NCBI GenBank assembly: GCA_036873755.1
Contig: JAVTVY010020248.1
Location: 1-64,000, forward strand
Source of the DNA: Hanleya hanleyi
Lineage: Eukaryota > Mollusca > Polyplacophora > Lepidopleurida > Hanleyidae
DNA: 64,000 nucleotides
Direction: 5' to 3'
Shown here: piece after piece, positions 1 to 11,935 of the stretch
Layout: every line of letters starts with the position of its first letter
Position numbering within the stretch: position 1 is the stretch's first letter
Program-made: the position numbers and the translations under genes
The notes under the pieces: model-generated
Told to the model about the DNA's origin: nothing
The model's database searches: none
Seen by the model: only the letters and a program-made list of their open reading frames with translations

Positions 1-2970
1 CGGATAATCACGAAAGATATTATCATCAGCTGATGGAATCAAGAAGAACTAATAATTCTTGACAGCTATGACATTGGTCTATAGAGTAAAATATATTGCG
101 TAGTATCTACCAAATGGAAACTCAACACAGTCCATTTTTTGTGTTGAGAGCTGGTAAATACCATGTTCAAATCTACCGGTGACACTTAAGTTTTATGTAG
201 ATCCATCGTTCAGTCTCTCCACAAGAATATTCCATAAGAATACAGAAGGAAATGCACAGAAATAACCAGTTATCGAAACGAAATTAAGAAAATGGAGAGT
301 TTTAATATAGCCACAACCAGTCGACTTCACTGAACATGTGTTACCTATGGCAGAACAAGATTGCGCCATAATAGTTTGAACCGATTGACCCATTTGCTTG
401 CTGATTCCACAGAACGTATCTACAGCAAATTACATATCATTAACATCATCATGATAATGAATTCGTGTGTATTTGAGGTTAATCCAGTCGCGTATCAGCA
501 ATTTTACTTCTACAGTAATTTTACCGTAGGTGCCGCCACGGTTTCAAGGACGCTCCTTGAAATAATGAACGTCTTTGATTCTATTTCAGCACTATAACCT
601 CGGAACAATGAAAGTGATACACCTCAGTTCATGCTCTCTAGTGCATTCTAGAGGCTCATTTAAAGTAAACTAGTCTGTTGGCCCTTCCGTATTTTCTATT
701 TTCTGGGATCTCCCTCGGATACCACCCTGGATATCTCGCAACGACCACAGATAAACTTATTACATTATGTCATCTCATTTCCATGACCCTGTACCATTTT
801 TGAATTCTTTTTAAGATATAGGTTCCCTTCTCCGACCCTATAGTTAGACTGACAGTTTTTAACCTCCCGACAGAAAATGCCTATGCCACCAATCGGAGTT
901 TCACGGCCTTTTGATTTCTGGTTCATTCAGTTCACCCAAATGACCCACAGCCACCTCGACAAAGTTTCACGACCTGTTCGTCCATAACTGTGGCCTTATC
1001 GACCGAACTTTCATAACCCTGGATCCGAGTAGGAATTTGTTCTATGCCAAGTTTTGCAAGACGGGTGTCTTGAAAATGTTGTTTTGCCAGGTAGTGAGTG
1101 GAGCATCCCCCAACACATCAAGTTTTTTCAACTCTCAGACTTTTAATTATCCACGAGAAATCTTGAGACTTGTTTGTGAACTATATGTACGACCTGTTAC
1201 CGAGAATCTGTATCGCAGTTGCTAAATCTACTAGCTCCATATTCACGCAGTCTCCATCTCCAGACTATCAATACACCGGACAGATCACTCTAAGTAAGTC
1301 GCTTGCGACAAGCACATATTATTTATCTCCTAGCATTCGACAAACGCAGTGTTGTCTTTCGGTCAAATTAGTTGAAAATAAATAAATACCGAACGCGTCA
1401 AATATACCATTGTGGAACACAGGAATTTGTTTTACAGGTTTAAAATATCTGCATACACTTTAACGGCATATAGCCTGGCCGCGGACCAGATTTAACTATT
1501 CGCTCTCGCAGAAAGTTAACCATTTCTGTTTCATTCAGGTCACACCCATTGACCTCACGGTGATCCTGACAAAGTTCCAAGACGTTTCGATAAAAACTGT
1601 GGCGATACCGGCGGACAAAGTTGATGTACTCGACCTCCAGTGGGCCTGTTGTGGCTAGCAGCCCTTGAACCTGTTTTATTGAATTCTGCTTTCCAGGTTC
1701 TGTTTAATGTCAGCTTTTGTATTATTTTTCACATATAACGAAGTGGTTCTTAATAGCTGTTATAGAACGTTCGTGTGAATATTCAGACCTAAATCTTTCC
1801 TCAAGGATAAAAACATCTGCTTGAAGGGCAAAGCATATTGAAAGCAACATAAAACAGATTAAGAACGTATTGATTTTGTACGAAGTCGTTACCTTTGTTG
1901 GAGAAGCACGCCCTTGATTAACAGTCACCAACTGCCTTTGATTACTTGCACAGACGCGACGCAATTCAAGTACTAAAAATACAAATTGGTTCAGCCTCAA
2001 GATAGTTAATCGGCTCAAAATTAATCTCTTCGGCAATTTAAATAGTACATTATTAATTTCTCTGCAAATCTACATTCATATCGTGACATTAATGAACAAC
2101 ATTATCTAAGCCTCCAACGGAACTGGAATGCAGCTCTCGCTGGTGAAAGGACTTTTCTTTTCTCTCTAGCAAGCAGCGGTCTTGTGTTCTTTATGTATAT
2201 TTTGTCATATGCCTAAGTGAACTTGTTGCTGTTAGTGAGTTATGATAAAATGTTCGAATTGTTGACGAGGGTCTATATCATGGATAACACTGCCTAATAC
2301 AGAATTTCGAACCAGGCAGATACGTTACAACACGTGGTTTTCTGGAAAACAGTTTCATTGCCAAGAAAATGCAGTCCCAATTCCCTAGATGCGTCTATGA
2401 GATTCTTCTTGGTGGTGAATAATGCCGCGACATGTATACAGAATAAAGTCAGGCGACAATTGCTCGGTGCGATGAAATATCCGGAAACCAAATGTATCAA
2501 CGCTGCTGTGAGAATGAATAAGCAGATTTAACAATTTTTAGCAAACAAAATAGATCTGGTATTCTTCGTATTGGTTGTTAATACATTTGATCTAAATCAA
2601 GAAGGTCAGATTTGTTTTGTCATTCCTTAAGCCAACGCTGATTCAACCTCGAAAAGGTGTTCAGACCTTTGCGTTCACATTTTGTCATTTGAGAAAAAAG
2701 ATAACTATCCGGCGGAAACAATTTTAGGTTCCCGAGATGGGATATTACAAGATGTGCCTACCGCTATCAAATCATATTTCTTGGTAAGTACTAGGAGTTA
2801 TGATAATTTAGATTTCGTCCTAAATCCTAGGTAAACTAAAACTTTTGAAATACTGAAACGAAGCAATTATTTTTTTTTGTGTGAAATTTTCCAAGAATTG
2901 TGATATTCAATCGTGAGAGAATTTTCTCCGCCAATTTAAGGATTCCATTACAATTGCTTTGTGCGCTAGC
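1..2970. other. unannotated AT-rich DNA
   Basis: No convincing coding region, RNA gene or bounded repeat was seen. Open frames are all below about 105 codons and have no recognisable motifs. The only internal structure noted is a diverged direct repeat (about 917-1010 and 1521-1615), listed separately. Confidence 0.5.
917..1615. repeat. diverged direct repeat pair
   Basis: Two segments of about 95 bp, near 917-1010 and 1521-1615, share the order 'TTCATTCAG...TCAC...CC(A)AATGACC' followed by 'GACAAAGTT' and 'AACTGTGGC'. They are clearly related but diverged. They may be remnants of one dispersed repeat; the family is not recognised. Confidence 0.4.
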
Positions 2971-2977
2971 TACCCTT

Positions 2978-3240
2978 CCCTTACAAACCAATAAGCTGGG
3001 GAATTGGTGGGGTTTATGTGGGGCAAGCTGTGTAGGGATCATGTGGGGAATGTGTAGGACAGCCAATGTGGGGAATGTGTAGGGATTTGGTAAAATCCCC
3101 ACATTGGACTTAGTCATGGAAAAGGAGTTTCTTAATGCTGCTTAGCTGAATTAAATCCCCGCACTATCCCAACCTCAGCCCCACGTGTTCCCTACATGTG
3201 GGGATGATGCGGGGAACTATATTTAAATCTGGTATGGGAT
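2978..3240 (+). repeat. left terminal G-rich word array
   Basis: It starts with CCCTTACAAAC at 2978-2988, followed by closely spaced TGTGGGG and TGTAGGGA words. After about 3095 the polarity becomes mixed, with CCCCAC words appearing. The same opening motif and word vocabulary occur inverted at 12,031-12,624. The block may be the left end of a ~9.6-kb element, or one of two opposed copies of a single repeat family. Confidence 0.4.
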
Positions 3241-3265
3241 AGACCCACAATATTTCTGCAGTAAG

Positions 3266-3985
3266 TCAAGCATGGCACAGAAAACCCCACAATATCCCCA
3301 CGTGCGGAATCTGCGGGGCAGAAAAGCCCACAACATCCCCACGTGGGGAATCTGCGGGGCAGTAATTCCAGCATGGGACGGAAAACCACAATATCCCCAA
3401 ATGGGGAATCTGCGGGGCAGAAAACCCCACAATATCCCCACGTGGGGAATCTGCGGGGCAGTAATTCCAGCATGAGAGAGAAAACCCCACAATATCCCCA
3501 TGTGGGGAATCTGCGGGGCAGTAATTCCAATATGGGAGAGAAAAACCCACAATATCCCCACGTGGGGAATCTGCGGGGCAGAAAACCCCACAACATCCCC
3601 AGGTGGGGAATCTGCGGGGCAATAATTCCAATATGGGAGAGAAAACCCCACAATATCCCCACGTGGCGAATCTGCAGGGCAGAAAACCCCACAACATCCC
3701 CACGTGGGGAATCTGCGGGGCAGTAATTCCAGCATGGGAGAGAAAACCCCACAACATCCCAGGTGGGGAGTCTGCGGGGCAGTAATTCCAATATGAGAGA
3801 GAAAACCCCACAATATCCCCATGTGGGGAATCTGCGGGGCAGAAAATCCCACAACATCCCCACGTGGGGAATCTGCGGGGCAGTAATTCCAGCATGGGAC
3901 AAAACCCCACAATATCCCCACGTGGGGAATCTGCGGGGCAGTAATTCCAATATGGGGCAGAAACCCCCACAAAGAGGTGTGGCAA
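3266..3985. repeat. hierarchical tandem repeat with CACGTG palindrome
   Basis: About 13 units, each carrying the palindromic core TCCCCACGTGGGGA followed by 'ATCTGCGGGGCAG'. There are two unit types. A (~41 bp) goes straight to AAAA. B (~60 bp) adds 'TAATTCCA..ATGGGAGAG'. B has two subtypes, CCAGCATG (B1) and CCAATATG (B2). The order is A B1 A B1 B2 A B2 A B1 B2 A B1 B2, a higher-order A-B1-B2 pattern. Long open frames across it on both strands come from the repeat and are not proposed as genes. Confidence 0.9.
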
Positions 3986-4310
3986 CGTCTCCACAGTAAC
4001 CCTAGGGGATGGCTCGGGGTTGTCGCCCCCGAATGTACCAACAATGGGTTATTTTCGGGGTAGTTATTTGAGAGTGGGGAATGAATTGGGCAGAGCACTC
4101 TGCAGTATCCTCACAAATGGGGAAATTACGGGGCAGGGTGCACAAAACACCATCTGTACAGAATTTCTGGGGTGTGGGGGAGGGGGCATCTTCTATTTGA
4201 AAGGGCATGTCATTTGTAAAGACTGTCTAGTCTGTCCCGATTCCTCCTGCAATATCATCCATCCCTTAAAATAACCACCAGCAGAAGCAAAATCCATGCG
4301 TATTTCACCT

Positions 4311-4316
4311 TTTATT
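4311..4316 (-). promoter_or_regulatory. poly(A) signal AATAAA
   Basis: AATAAA on the minus strand about 107 bp beyond the stop codon of the candidate terminal exon at 4423-4718. Spacing suits a short 3' UTR. Confidence 0.35.
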
Positions 4317-4422
4317 CTTTAACAGCATAAAATATATATTGTACCATGTCTTAAAACACCCGAGCACAAAATGGGAAGCACAATGAAAGTCAGTGTCAAG
4401 TAGAATGTTTTTTTTTCATCCC

Positions 4423-4718
4423 TCAAAGGTTTAAAAAAATCTGTCTTGGTCTTTTCCCACTTTTCCCACCTGTTGTGGGATGGCCTTTAGCATTCCTTGG
4501 GGGACTGTCGTTGTCATCGTCAGAGGATGACAAATCCACAGCAGATGAGAGTGAAGCTGAAGAAGAGTCCACCAGTTCTTCCGACATGTGGAGATCATGC
4601 TTCTTCATTGGTGTTTTCTGGCGTACTCTACCTGACCTTGCTGCATCATGGCATTTCTGAGTGATGCGTCTCCTTACTTTGGACCACAGTGTGCCCTTGA
4701 ACTGGCTGCAAACATAAG
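4423..4718 (-). CDS. possible 3'-terminal coding exon, unknown protein
   Basis: On the minus strand a splice-acceptor-like context (branch-point-like TACTAAT at 4743-4749, then a pyrimidine-rich tract and CAG at 4719-4721) precedes an open frame of about 98 codons ending in TGA at 4423. The translated end has a basic segment (KVRRRITQKCHDAARSGRVR), a serine/acidic stretch (SSSDDDND) and a basic tail (GGKSGKRPRQ). An AATAAA poly(A) signal lies downstream at 4311-4316. A second possible acceptor is at 4706-4707. I do not recognise the family. The acidic/basic layout suggests a nuclear or nucleic-acid-binding protein, but that is inference. No upstream exon was identified. It lies inside the zone bounded by 2978 and 12624, so it could be transposon-encoded or a chance open frame. 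Confidence 0.35.
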
Positions 4719-4843
4719 CTGGAAGTCAAACAATGAAAAACGATTAGTATATTCTGAATGCCCGAGCTATCATAATAAATTAATACAAGAAACAAATATG
4801 GTTGAGCATACAGAAAACGTCGACTCAGCTCAAAAACATTTGT

Positions 4844-5998
4844 GCACATCTACACATGGTACGGACCATATGTACCAAATTTCAAAAGAATCCATCGAAA
4901 TGTCTGAGACGAGTTGCATTCACGAGGATAGTATGTGGCAAATAAAAGATTTCAGACCAAAATCAAGGGGAGTAACTCAAGAAACTGTTGAATCAACTCG
5001 AAATAAGTTTGGCACCAATCATGTGCACCTAATTTCAAAAGAATGCAATGAAACCCCCAGGACGAGTTTCGTTGACGAGGACTAGGTGCCAAATAAAAGT
5101 ATTCCAGACTAAAATCAAGGGCGGATAACTCAAGAAAGCGTTGAATTGGTTCGAAAAAAGCTTATGCACATCTACACATGATACAGATCATGTGTACCGA
5201 ATTTCAGAAGAATCCATTGAAAACTCTGGGAAGAGTTGTGTTGATGAGGACAGTAGGTGCCAAATTAAGGATTTCAGACCAAAGTCAAGGGGAGTAACTC
5301 AAGAAAACATCGAATCGGGCCGAAAAAAGTTCGTGCACAATTACACATGGTACCGATCATGCATACCACATTTCAGAAGTATCCATTGAAAACTCTGGGA
5401 CGAGTTGTGTTGACGAAGACAGTAGGTTTCAAATACAAGGATTTCAGACCAAAATCAAGGGGAGTAACTCCAGAAAACGTTGAATCGGACCGAAAAAAGT
5501 TTGTGCACATCTACACATGGTACCGATCATGTGTACCAAATTTCAGAAGAATCCATTGAAAACTCTGAGAAGAGTTGCGCTGATGAAGACAGTAGGTGCC
5601 AAATACAAGGATTTTCGACAAAAATCAAGGGGAGTAACTCAAGAAAACGTCGAATCGGGCCGAAAAAAGTTCGTGCACAATTACACATGGTACCGATCAT
5701 GCATACCAAATTTCAGAAGTATCCATTGAAAACTCTGGGACGAGTTGTGTTGACGAAGACAGTAGGTTCCAAATACAAGGATTTCAGACCAAAATCGAGG
5801 GGAGTAACTCAAGAAAACGTCGAATTGAGCCGAAAAAAGTTTGTGCACATATTCACATGGTACCGATCAGGTGTAACAAATTTCAGAAGAATCCACTGAA
5901 AACTCTAGGACAAGTTGCATTGACGAGAAAAAGTTAACGGACGGACGGACGACGCTATACCATAATACGTCCCGTCAAATTTGACGGGCGTATAAAAA
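4844..5998 (+). mobile_element. pearl/HINE-like element with 169-bp tandem units
   Basis: Tandem units begin with (C/T)T(A/T/C)GTGCACA and contain GTACCAAATTTCAGAAG. Regular units start near 5161, 5330, 5500, 5669 and 5838, giving a period of about 169 bp; earlier units are degenerate. The array ends in (ACGG)n at 5937-5953 and a 3' hairpin at 5966-5992 built on CCCGTCAAATTTGACGGG. This order (tandem core, ACGG microsatellite, hairpin end) is that of bivalve pearl elements, which have been grouped with Helentron-associated HINEs. The 5' boundary is uncertain. Confidence 0.7.
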
Positions 5999-8522
5999 GT
6001 GTTATAAAACATTTCATCAGTATGGATCTGTTACTGGGAATATATTTGAAACAACTTTGAAACTCTTAACCCCTTAGCCTAATGTACAGTAAGTCAAGGG
6101 GCTGACCCTGAAACATGCCAGGTAAATAACAACAAAAAATTGTTGGGGACATCACTTTAGACGTTTTTTTTTTTTTTTCAAAATAAGCTACAAATAACTG
6201 GTTTGGCACCCCTTTCCCCACAGCTGGTGGGACATACCACCTCTTAGAAATGAACAGGATATCACAGTTTTTCCTCAGACATGCAGTGATAATAAGATTT
6301 CCTCACCTCCAGGTGTAACTTCCTAAGTTGTAGGAGAGGATAACTGGTATTCACATGAGGTCCACAAGCCGATCTAATCCATTATCCTGTTACCAATGCA
6401 CACAATGAGAGTGGGGTCCAGTATTTGCCTGTTCCTATAGATCATTGAAATACAAACACAATTAGATAAAACTCAATCAGGGCAGTATACATTCTGTAGC
6501 AAATTATTGTCACTGCATGAACTGGTTAGGGATACTACCAAAATAGAGTACTCTCGCTGAACAAGAAAAGACAATAACCAATAAGCTGTTCCATCAACTT
6601 TTAATGACCCGCACAACTGGGATGAAAATTCAATTCTACATGGTCTGGTGCCAATTTTATTTAATAAATTGATTATGTATGTCAAAAAGTTCTTAAACTT
6701 TAGTACAGTGTATTTTGTGAACTAACTGTCCTCCGATAATTACTGGAGGATACATTTTACTTCTTTAAATTTTTATTCATAGCAATTTATCTGTATTTCC
6801 TAAAGTTATAATCTTATGAAAGTCAGTTACGGGTAGGAACAGCTCGCTGTGAAGCTGGGTTGTCTGAGACAGCAATATCGCATATTTACCTATAATCGTC
6901 CTTGAATTATACTAATCGACAAATTAAACATATTTAACTCCATCTGTCCATGTACACTGCAAATTTATCTCACAGTTATAACAGACCTGCTTGTATCTAT
7001 ATAATCCATAAAATCTGATTAAATTCAGCCCTAGTACAGCGATAGGACGAATAACATAAACATGTGCAACTTAGTTTACAATTGTTTTGTGACTAGGTGA
7101 AATAATTTGTCAAAATCGATTAAAATCTCACCGAAATATCGAGTATTCCCATATCATGGATTTTCACCAATCAACGGTACTCATTTAGAAATACCATTAT
7201 CTTCACATGTAATCATGTATTCATGAATACATGTAATGCAAGTACATGTACATGTTGCAGAGGAAGTGTACCAGGATCTAATTATAGAGTATAATCCATG
7301 AACAGAAGTAAATTAGCAGCCTGACTTATGTCATGTATGTGTACACGTAACCGACATAAGTTTATACATGTATTGTGATGTCACAACACAAGCCATTTTG
7401 TTATGACGTCACGTCATAATAGTATACTGCAACAAGTAAGTGCAGCCAATGTACCATTTTATCAACTGTTCAAGTATACATGTACTGTTGTGTAGAAGAA
7501 AACCATATATAGTACAAATTGTATTCACCATAAAGGTCGGAGTACGGTAGTCATTTCGCAATGGGACATAAAACGTGAAATATACAAGTATTAGTTTGTT
7601 ACATATACATATACTCTGTCAGGCTAAAAGGGTTAGGTGAGCACCAGTACAAACATCACGGGTTACCGGCATGTGCCAGAGTCAGTTAAAGGGCAAACAA
7701 TTGAAGGGGGGGGGGGTGTGGAATGCACATCACACACAGAATACATGTAGATTCAGGTGTGGCTGGATACATACTTGTGGGGGGGGGGGAAATGTGGGGG
7801 GGGACACACTATTAGCAATGAATGGATGTCATTATTCAAAGAACTTGACATGGGAGGATTTTCTACCTGAAATTGTTATTGAGTTTGAGACTGTTACAGT
7901 GGAAGGAAGGGAAATCATAGTGTTTCTAACCCATAAAAGAGGTTTGATGTAGCGGGTCTCATTTATGGCTGTACATGTAAATGATTGTTTCATAGAATGA
8001 TGACAGAGGTTCTCAAATATCTTGAAATACTGTGACAGAAGCAGCTATGGCTGGCCAAAATAATAAAATGAATTGAAAAAATTATTCTTCATGGTTTTCT
8101 GAGCATCTGCTAAATATTTTCAAATTAACCTTAATCAGTTAATGCCCTCAGTCTATGAGAATGTTTTGAAATGACTGTGTTGAGCGGTTCTATTCCCAAC
8201 TTCTCTTTTATTCTATGTCATAGAGGGCAGGGTATGGTAGATAATTAAAAACTGTAGTAACTCGGCTTGACATTATAGGGAATGACTTTAATTGAGCCAA
8301 AGATGAAAGAGAAATACACTTAGAAAAAATATTTAAAAAAAAATCGATTTAATTTTTTTTTTTAATATTTATTAATTTTCATAATTTATTGGAAATAATT
8401 ATACGTAGACATCGACCATCCAATATCCTACTGGCCAGGCAACTGCATGTGATTGACAAGCAGGAAACTTGCTTCAAACCGCCCGCAGTGTTTTGATTGT
8501 TCAACAACGTCCACAGTCCAAC
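5999..8522. other. no gene recognised; AT-rich DNA with homopolymer G tracts
   Basis: Nothing clearly bounded. There are poly-G tracts near 7706-7716 and 7780-7803, an ACATG-rich stretch at 7190-7500, and a perfect 20-bp palindrome at 7214-7233. A 93-codon open frame at 7671-7952 (+) is followed by AATAAA near 8061. Its last ~45 codons look protein-like (NLTWEDFLPEIVIEFETVTV) but match no family I know, so it is not called as a gene. Confidence 0.5.
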
Positions 8523-9081
8523 GGTCCAACGAATTACCCAAATGAACCCAAATGAACCCAAATGAAAGTCAGACTACCCAAATGAAAGCAGAATGACCCC
8601 AAATGAACAAGTATTCACTTCAACGAAGGTCCTATTATATACTAGAATGCAAATATGTTCAGAATAGAACGCATGGATGAAAAAAAAACATTTTCCACGC
8701 AGCCGTAGCACAAACTTAAACCAGAAAGTATATGTCGCGGCGAGGCAGCGGAAGGGGGACTAACTCTGTCTCGTTTGCATTCCATGCCATGAGGTGTTAC
8801 GTAACCCAGCGAAACCAAACCTGTATAATTTCCGAGACAATATTTTCGTAATGTTCCCCACGGTTTAACCAATCGAAATACATATGGTCAGTAACAGTCA
8901 TAACCTGTCGATATGAGCTCTTGAAAATAATGTATCATACACATCTTTTATTTCCTTCAGTCTTATTTTCTACATATATTTTTTTTAATCATTGCCATTT
9001 TCGTTGTGCTATAAAAGCATCGACATTTTGGTAGGCGATGTTGATTGATTGAAATTGATTTTTTCCCGGTCTTGGATAGCG

Positions 9082-9320
9082 AATTCAATTCAATTCAATT
9101 CAATTGTTTATTGCACGACTCAATACAAGATATGAGTATGGCAAAATACAAGTTAACAAACTAATCTAAGAACATGTAGTAATAAGAACTTTTTCAACTG
9201 GTTATTACCACCGAACACATAATTACTATATAGGTGATGCTCAGCTGGGATTGAGCTCTCTCCTAGAGTTATATAAATTATGGATGATGCGAGCTGTGTC
9301 AGTGTAGAGGTGTTCTGGAG
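9082..9320 (-). mobile_element. LINE 3'-end fragment with (TTGAA)n tail
   Basis: On the minus strand a ~200-bp AT-rich stretch runs into GCAATAAACAATTG and then four to five TTGAA repeats (9082-9107). A short oligomer tail after AATAAA is typical of CR1/Jockey-group LINE 3' ends. No coding sequence remains. The extent towards 9320 is approximate. Confidence 0.45.
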
Positions 9321-9443
9321 GGTTAAATAGTAGATTCAAGCTGGTGTGAATAGTCAGGTGGGGGGTGAGCGGACAGATGATTTTGAAGAGGTCTGTTAGG
9401 GGTGTTCTGGCAGTTGACAGGGATGGGCACTTTGGACAAGTTA

Positions 9444-10223
9444 CACCCTACTGAATCGACGAGTATGATTATAGGTGAATACACCAGTCCATTTGTCATG
9501 CGACCATGAACTGTAGGTTGGATCACTTCACATTGAAGCCGCATAACATAATGAGGCAACATAAATATATCAGATATGTCGACAGTCCATGGTAGCTACC
9601 ATTTGTCTTGGCAACAGTCCATTTGGCGAATCATTGGATCAGACGATGTGCTCTCTGTGCATCGTTCACAAGTGCATGTTGACCTACAATGGACTGTCGA
9701 TCGGTCCGATGATGATACCATGGACTGTCGTAATATCAGACAGACAGAGAATAAACTATTAATGGTTCATATTTCTCTTAAACACACACAAGTGGAAGGA
9801 ATCGAGAGATGAATGAGTCAGTCATACATGAGGCAGGTAGTAAGTTCCCACGTGTTCATTTTGTGCTCATTTCCTCATACTTTAATTCGATGCTAATACC
9901 TACCATGGACTGTCTACCAACGCCTAAAAACACCTCTGGCCGCAAAAATGTTTAAAATTTTTGTTAACGTGAAATAGTAATAACCCTACATTTGGTGACA
10001 ATATAGTACGATATCTCCCCTTCAAAAAATGACTGGACACCAGTAACCATACCTGTCATCGATATGCTGAAAATCGTTCATTTTCGGCTGTGGTCACTGT
10101 CGTCTGGTCAGACACACGCCCACGCTTGATAACGAAAGCACCGAAAAAACCTACCATTGACTGTGATTTGACACGTGACCGGCGGTTTTCACCTATAATC
10201 ATACTTGTCGATTCAGTAGGGTG
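9444..10223. mobile_element. nested 780-bp DNA element, 5-bp TSD
   Basis: 36-bp TIRs at 9444-9479 and 10188-10223 differ at one base and open CACCCTACTGAATCGAC. They are flanked by the direct repeat AGTTA (9439-9443 and 10224-10228), read as a 5-bp target-site duplication. Inside, CAGTCCAT words lie forward at 9485, 9583 and 9615 and inverted (ATGGACTG) at 9689, 9720 and 9905, with a variant at 10156. No transposase is encoded. A 5-bp TSD with CAC termini would fit Transib-like elements, but the TIR does not match the usual Transib consensus, so the family stays open. Confidence 0.8.
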
Positions 10224-10463
10224 AGTTATTCCCCTTTACGTTGTCTCACGACTACAATGTTTTGCCGTTAAAGTTTCGGTGGACTCACTAGAATGATACT
10301 TTTTGGCTTACTATCGCTCCATTCAAACCAAATTTGCATTCTAGTATATAATAGGACCTTCGTTGAAGTGAATATTTGTTCATTTGGGTTCATTGTGCTT
10401 TCATTTGGGTAATCTGACTTTCATTTGGGTTCATTTGGGTTCATTTGGGTAATTCGTTGGACC

Positions 10464-11672
10464 CCGTGCAGCCATGCCGAGTTGCGATAGACAGATAGAG
10501 CTAAATATAACAACAATGATCATTGTCTACGGCACAGGGAAAGAAACTAACCGTCTCTTGGCGTCCACCTTCCATGGGAATAATGTTGGCACCGGGTTAT
10601 GCGAAGTTGGACCAACACCTCCTTCAAAATGTAACTTGTAAGGAGCAAATCCGGGTAAACTTGTTTGGTCCCCATGTCGCTTCGCGTCGAACCATTTGAA
10701 CTGTTGAACCCAGTTTCGACGCAACGCATTTTTCTCTCGGGTGGGAAATGGGTGAAAAGTTACATCAACCATGGATATTTCCTCTCTTTGTTCCGTTTTT
10801 TAACAGCGGCATTGCAGCCCGGAACACAACAGATAAAGTTTGGCATTTCATCGCCCGGTGTCAGATTCTGGGCCCTTCCGCTTTCACTGGAGTGCAAACA
10901 AATTTACCCACAGGTACAAAAGAGCTACAGGGCAGGGGGCACAACTCTTGGGTTATATGATGCTTTATTGCATTTTGTGCATTGTTGGAGCGCATTAAGA
11001 TAGACTTATTACTGCGTCTCCCACTTTTACATAGTTTGAAATACACAGCATTAATTACAATCTTACATACATATAGAATACAACATGTGACGGCCGGAGA
11101 GAACAATATCGAAACATAATTCAGCTAATTGCTGAGGTGGGGGGGGGGGACTAGAGATATTTATGTGGTTATTATGCTAATATCGGTCGCTTAGGATTTG
11201 CTAGGGGTAGTTACTTTTTCTTTGTTGTTAGTTTTGTGTATAATTATATTCTTATTCAAATCGTATTGTCGTTTTGATAAACTCACCTAAACATATCTGA
11301 GCTTCAATGTTTAATTTTGTACTTTTTTCATCGTTTCCAAATAGCAATGCCTGGGTTGATGGCATCAGCTCGGTACCATAGATTCTATTAATAATTTCCA
11401 GAAGGACAACTCTTTGATTTCTAAACACAACTCTATGCGTATTACATAGACTTTCCAAGTCAAATCTTTATCTTTCTGGTGAGGGGTAAATAAATTTTCC
11501 ATTAGTAATGCAAGTGAATGAAAAAATAATCTTTTTATACCTATTACGTGTGTCAGGTAAAATTACAAATTATATCAATTTACAGTATAATGACTGATAT
11601 ATTACAGAAATTTTGTAGAGGTAAATATATTTTAGGAAACCAATATTTATTTGGATATAGCTGTTTATAAAG
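10464..11672. other. no gene or bounded repeat recognised
   Basis: Open frames on both strands at 10,527-11,106 overlap one another and show no family motif. A poly-G tract lies near 11,139-11,150. Nothing else stands out. Confidence 0.5.
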
Positions 11673-11935
11673 GTGATGATCTTGTCTGACCACTCATCTG
11701 TCATCACCCTAAAAAGGTGATGAGATTTCATCAACTTCTTAGGGTGATGACCAAGGATGGCCACTCGTCGTTCATCATGACTGGATCTCATCACCCCTTT
11801 ATGGTGATGGCCTGGTTTCATCACCTTTTCAGGGTGATGGATTTTGTCGTCACCTTTTCTCATCACCCTAAAAGGGTGATGACCAGACCCCATCACCCCA
11901 TCACCACAAAAAAGTGATGGCCCATCACCTGATTT
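11673..11935. repeat. foldback array of GGTGATG/CATCACC words
   Basis: About fourteen GGTGATG or CATCACC words alternate in orientation within 260 bp, often separated by short A/T tracts, e.g. CATCACCCTAAAAAGGTGATG. Adjacent words pair into hairpins. The open frames on both strands across it follow from the repeat. Confidence 0.8.

Larger units (their letters stand above)
8523..10463. mobile_element. non-autonomous DNA transposon with 132-bp TIRs
   Basis: The left end 8523-8654 and right end 10332-10463 are inverted copies of each other, near-identical over 132 bp, opening GGTCCAACGAATTACCC. Each TIR carries five CCCAAATGAA-type words, forward on the left and inverted on the right. No transposase frame is present. 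The interior carries a LINE tail (about 9082-9320) and a second inverted-repeat element (9444-10223). No target-site duplication is obvious, so the superfamily is unassigned. Confidence 0.85.

Noticed and set aside
3192..4098. Three overlapping minus-strand open frames of 242-291 codons
   Set aside because: All three frames are open because the A/B tandem units lack stops on that strand. The translations are the same repeat shifted (PRRFPTWG...), with no conserved domain.
7214..7233. Perfect 20-bp palindrome CATGTATTCATGAATACATG
   Set aside because: It lies in a stretch dense in TACATG/CATGTA words, where such palindromes arise easily. No flanking structure.
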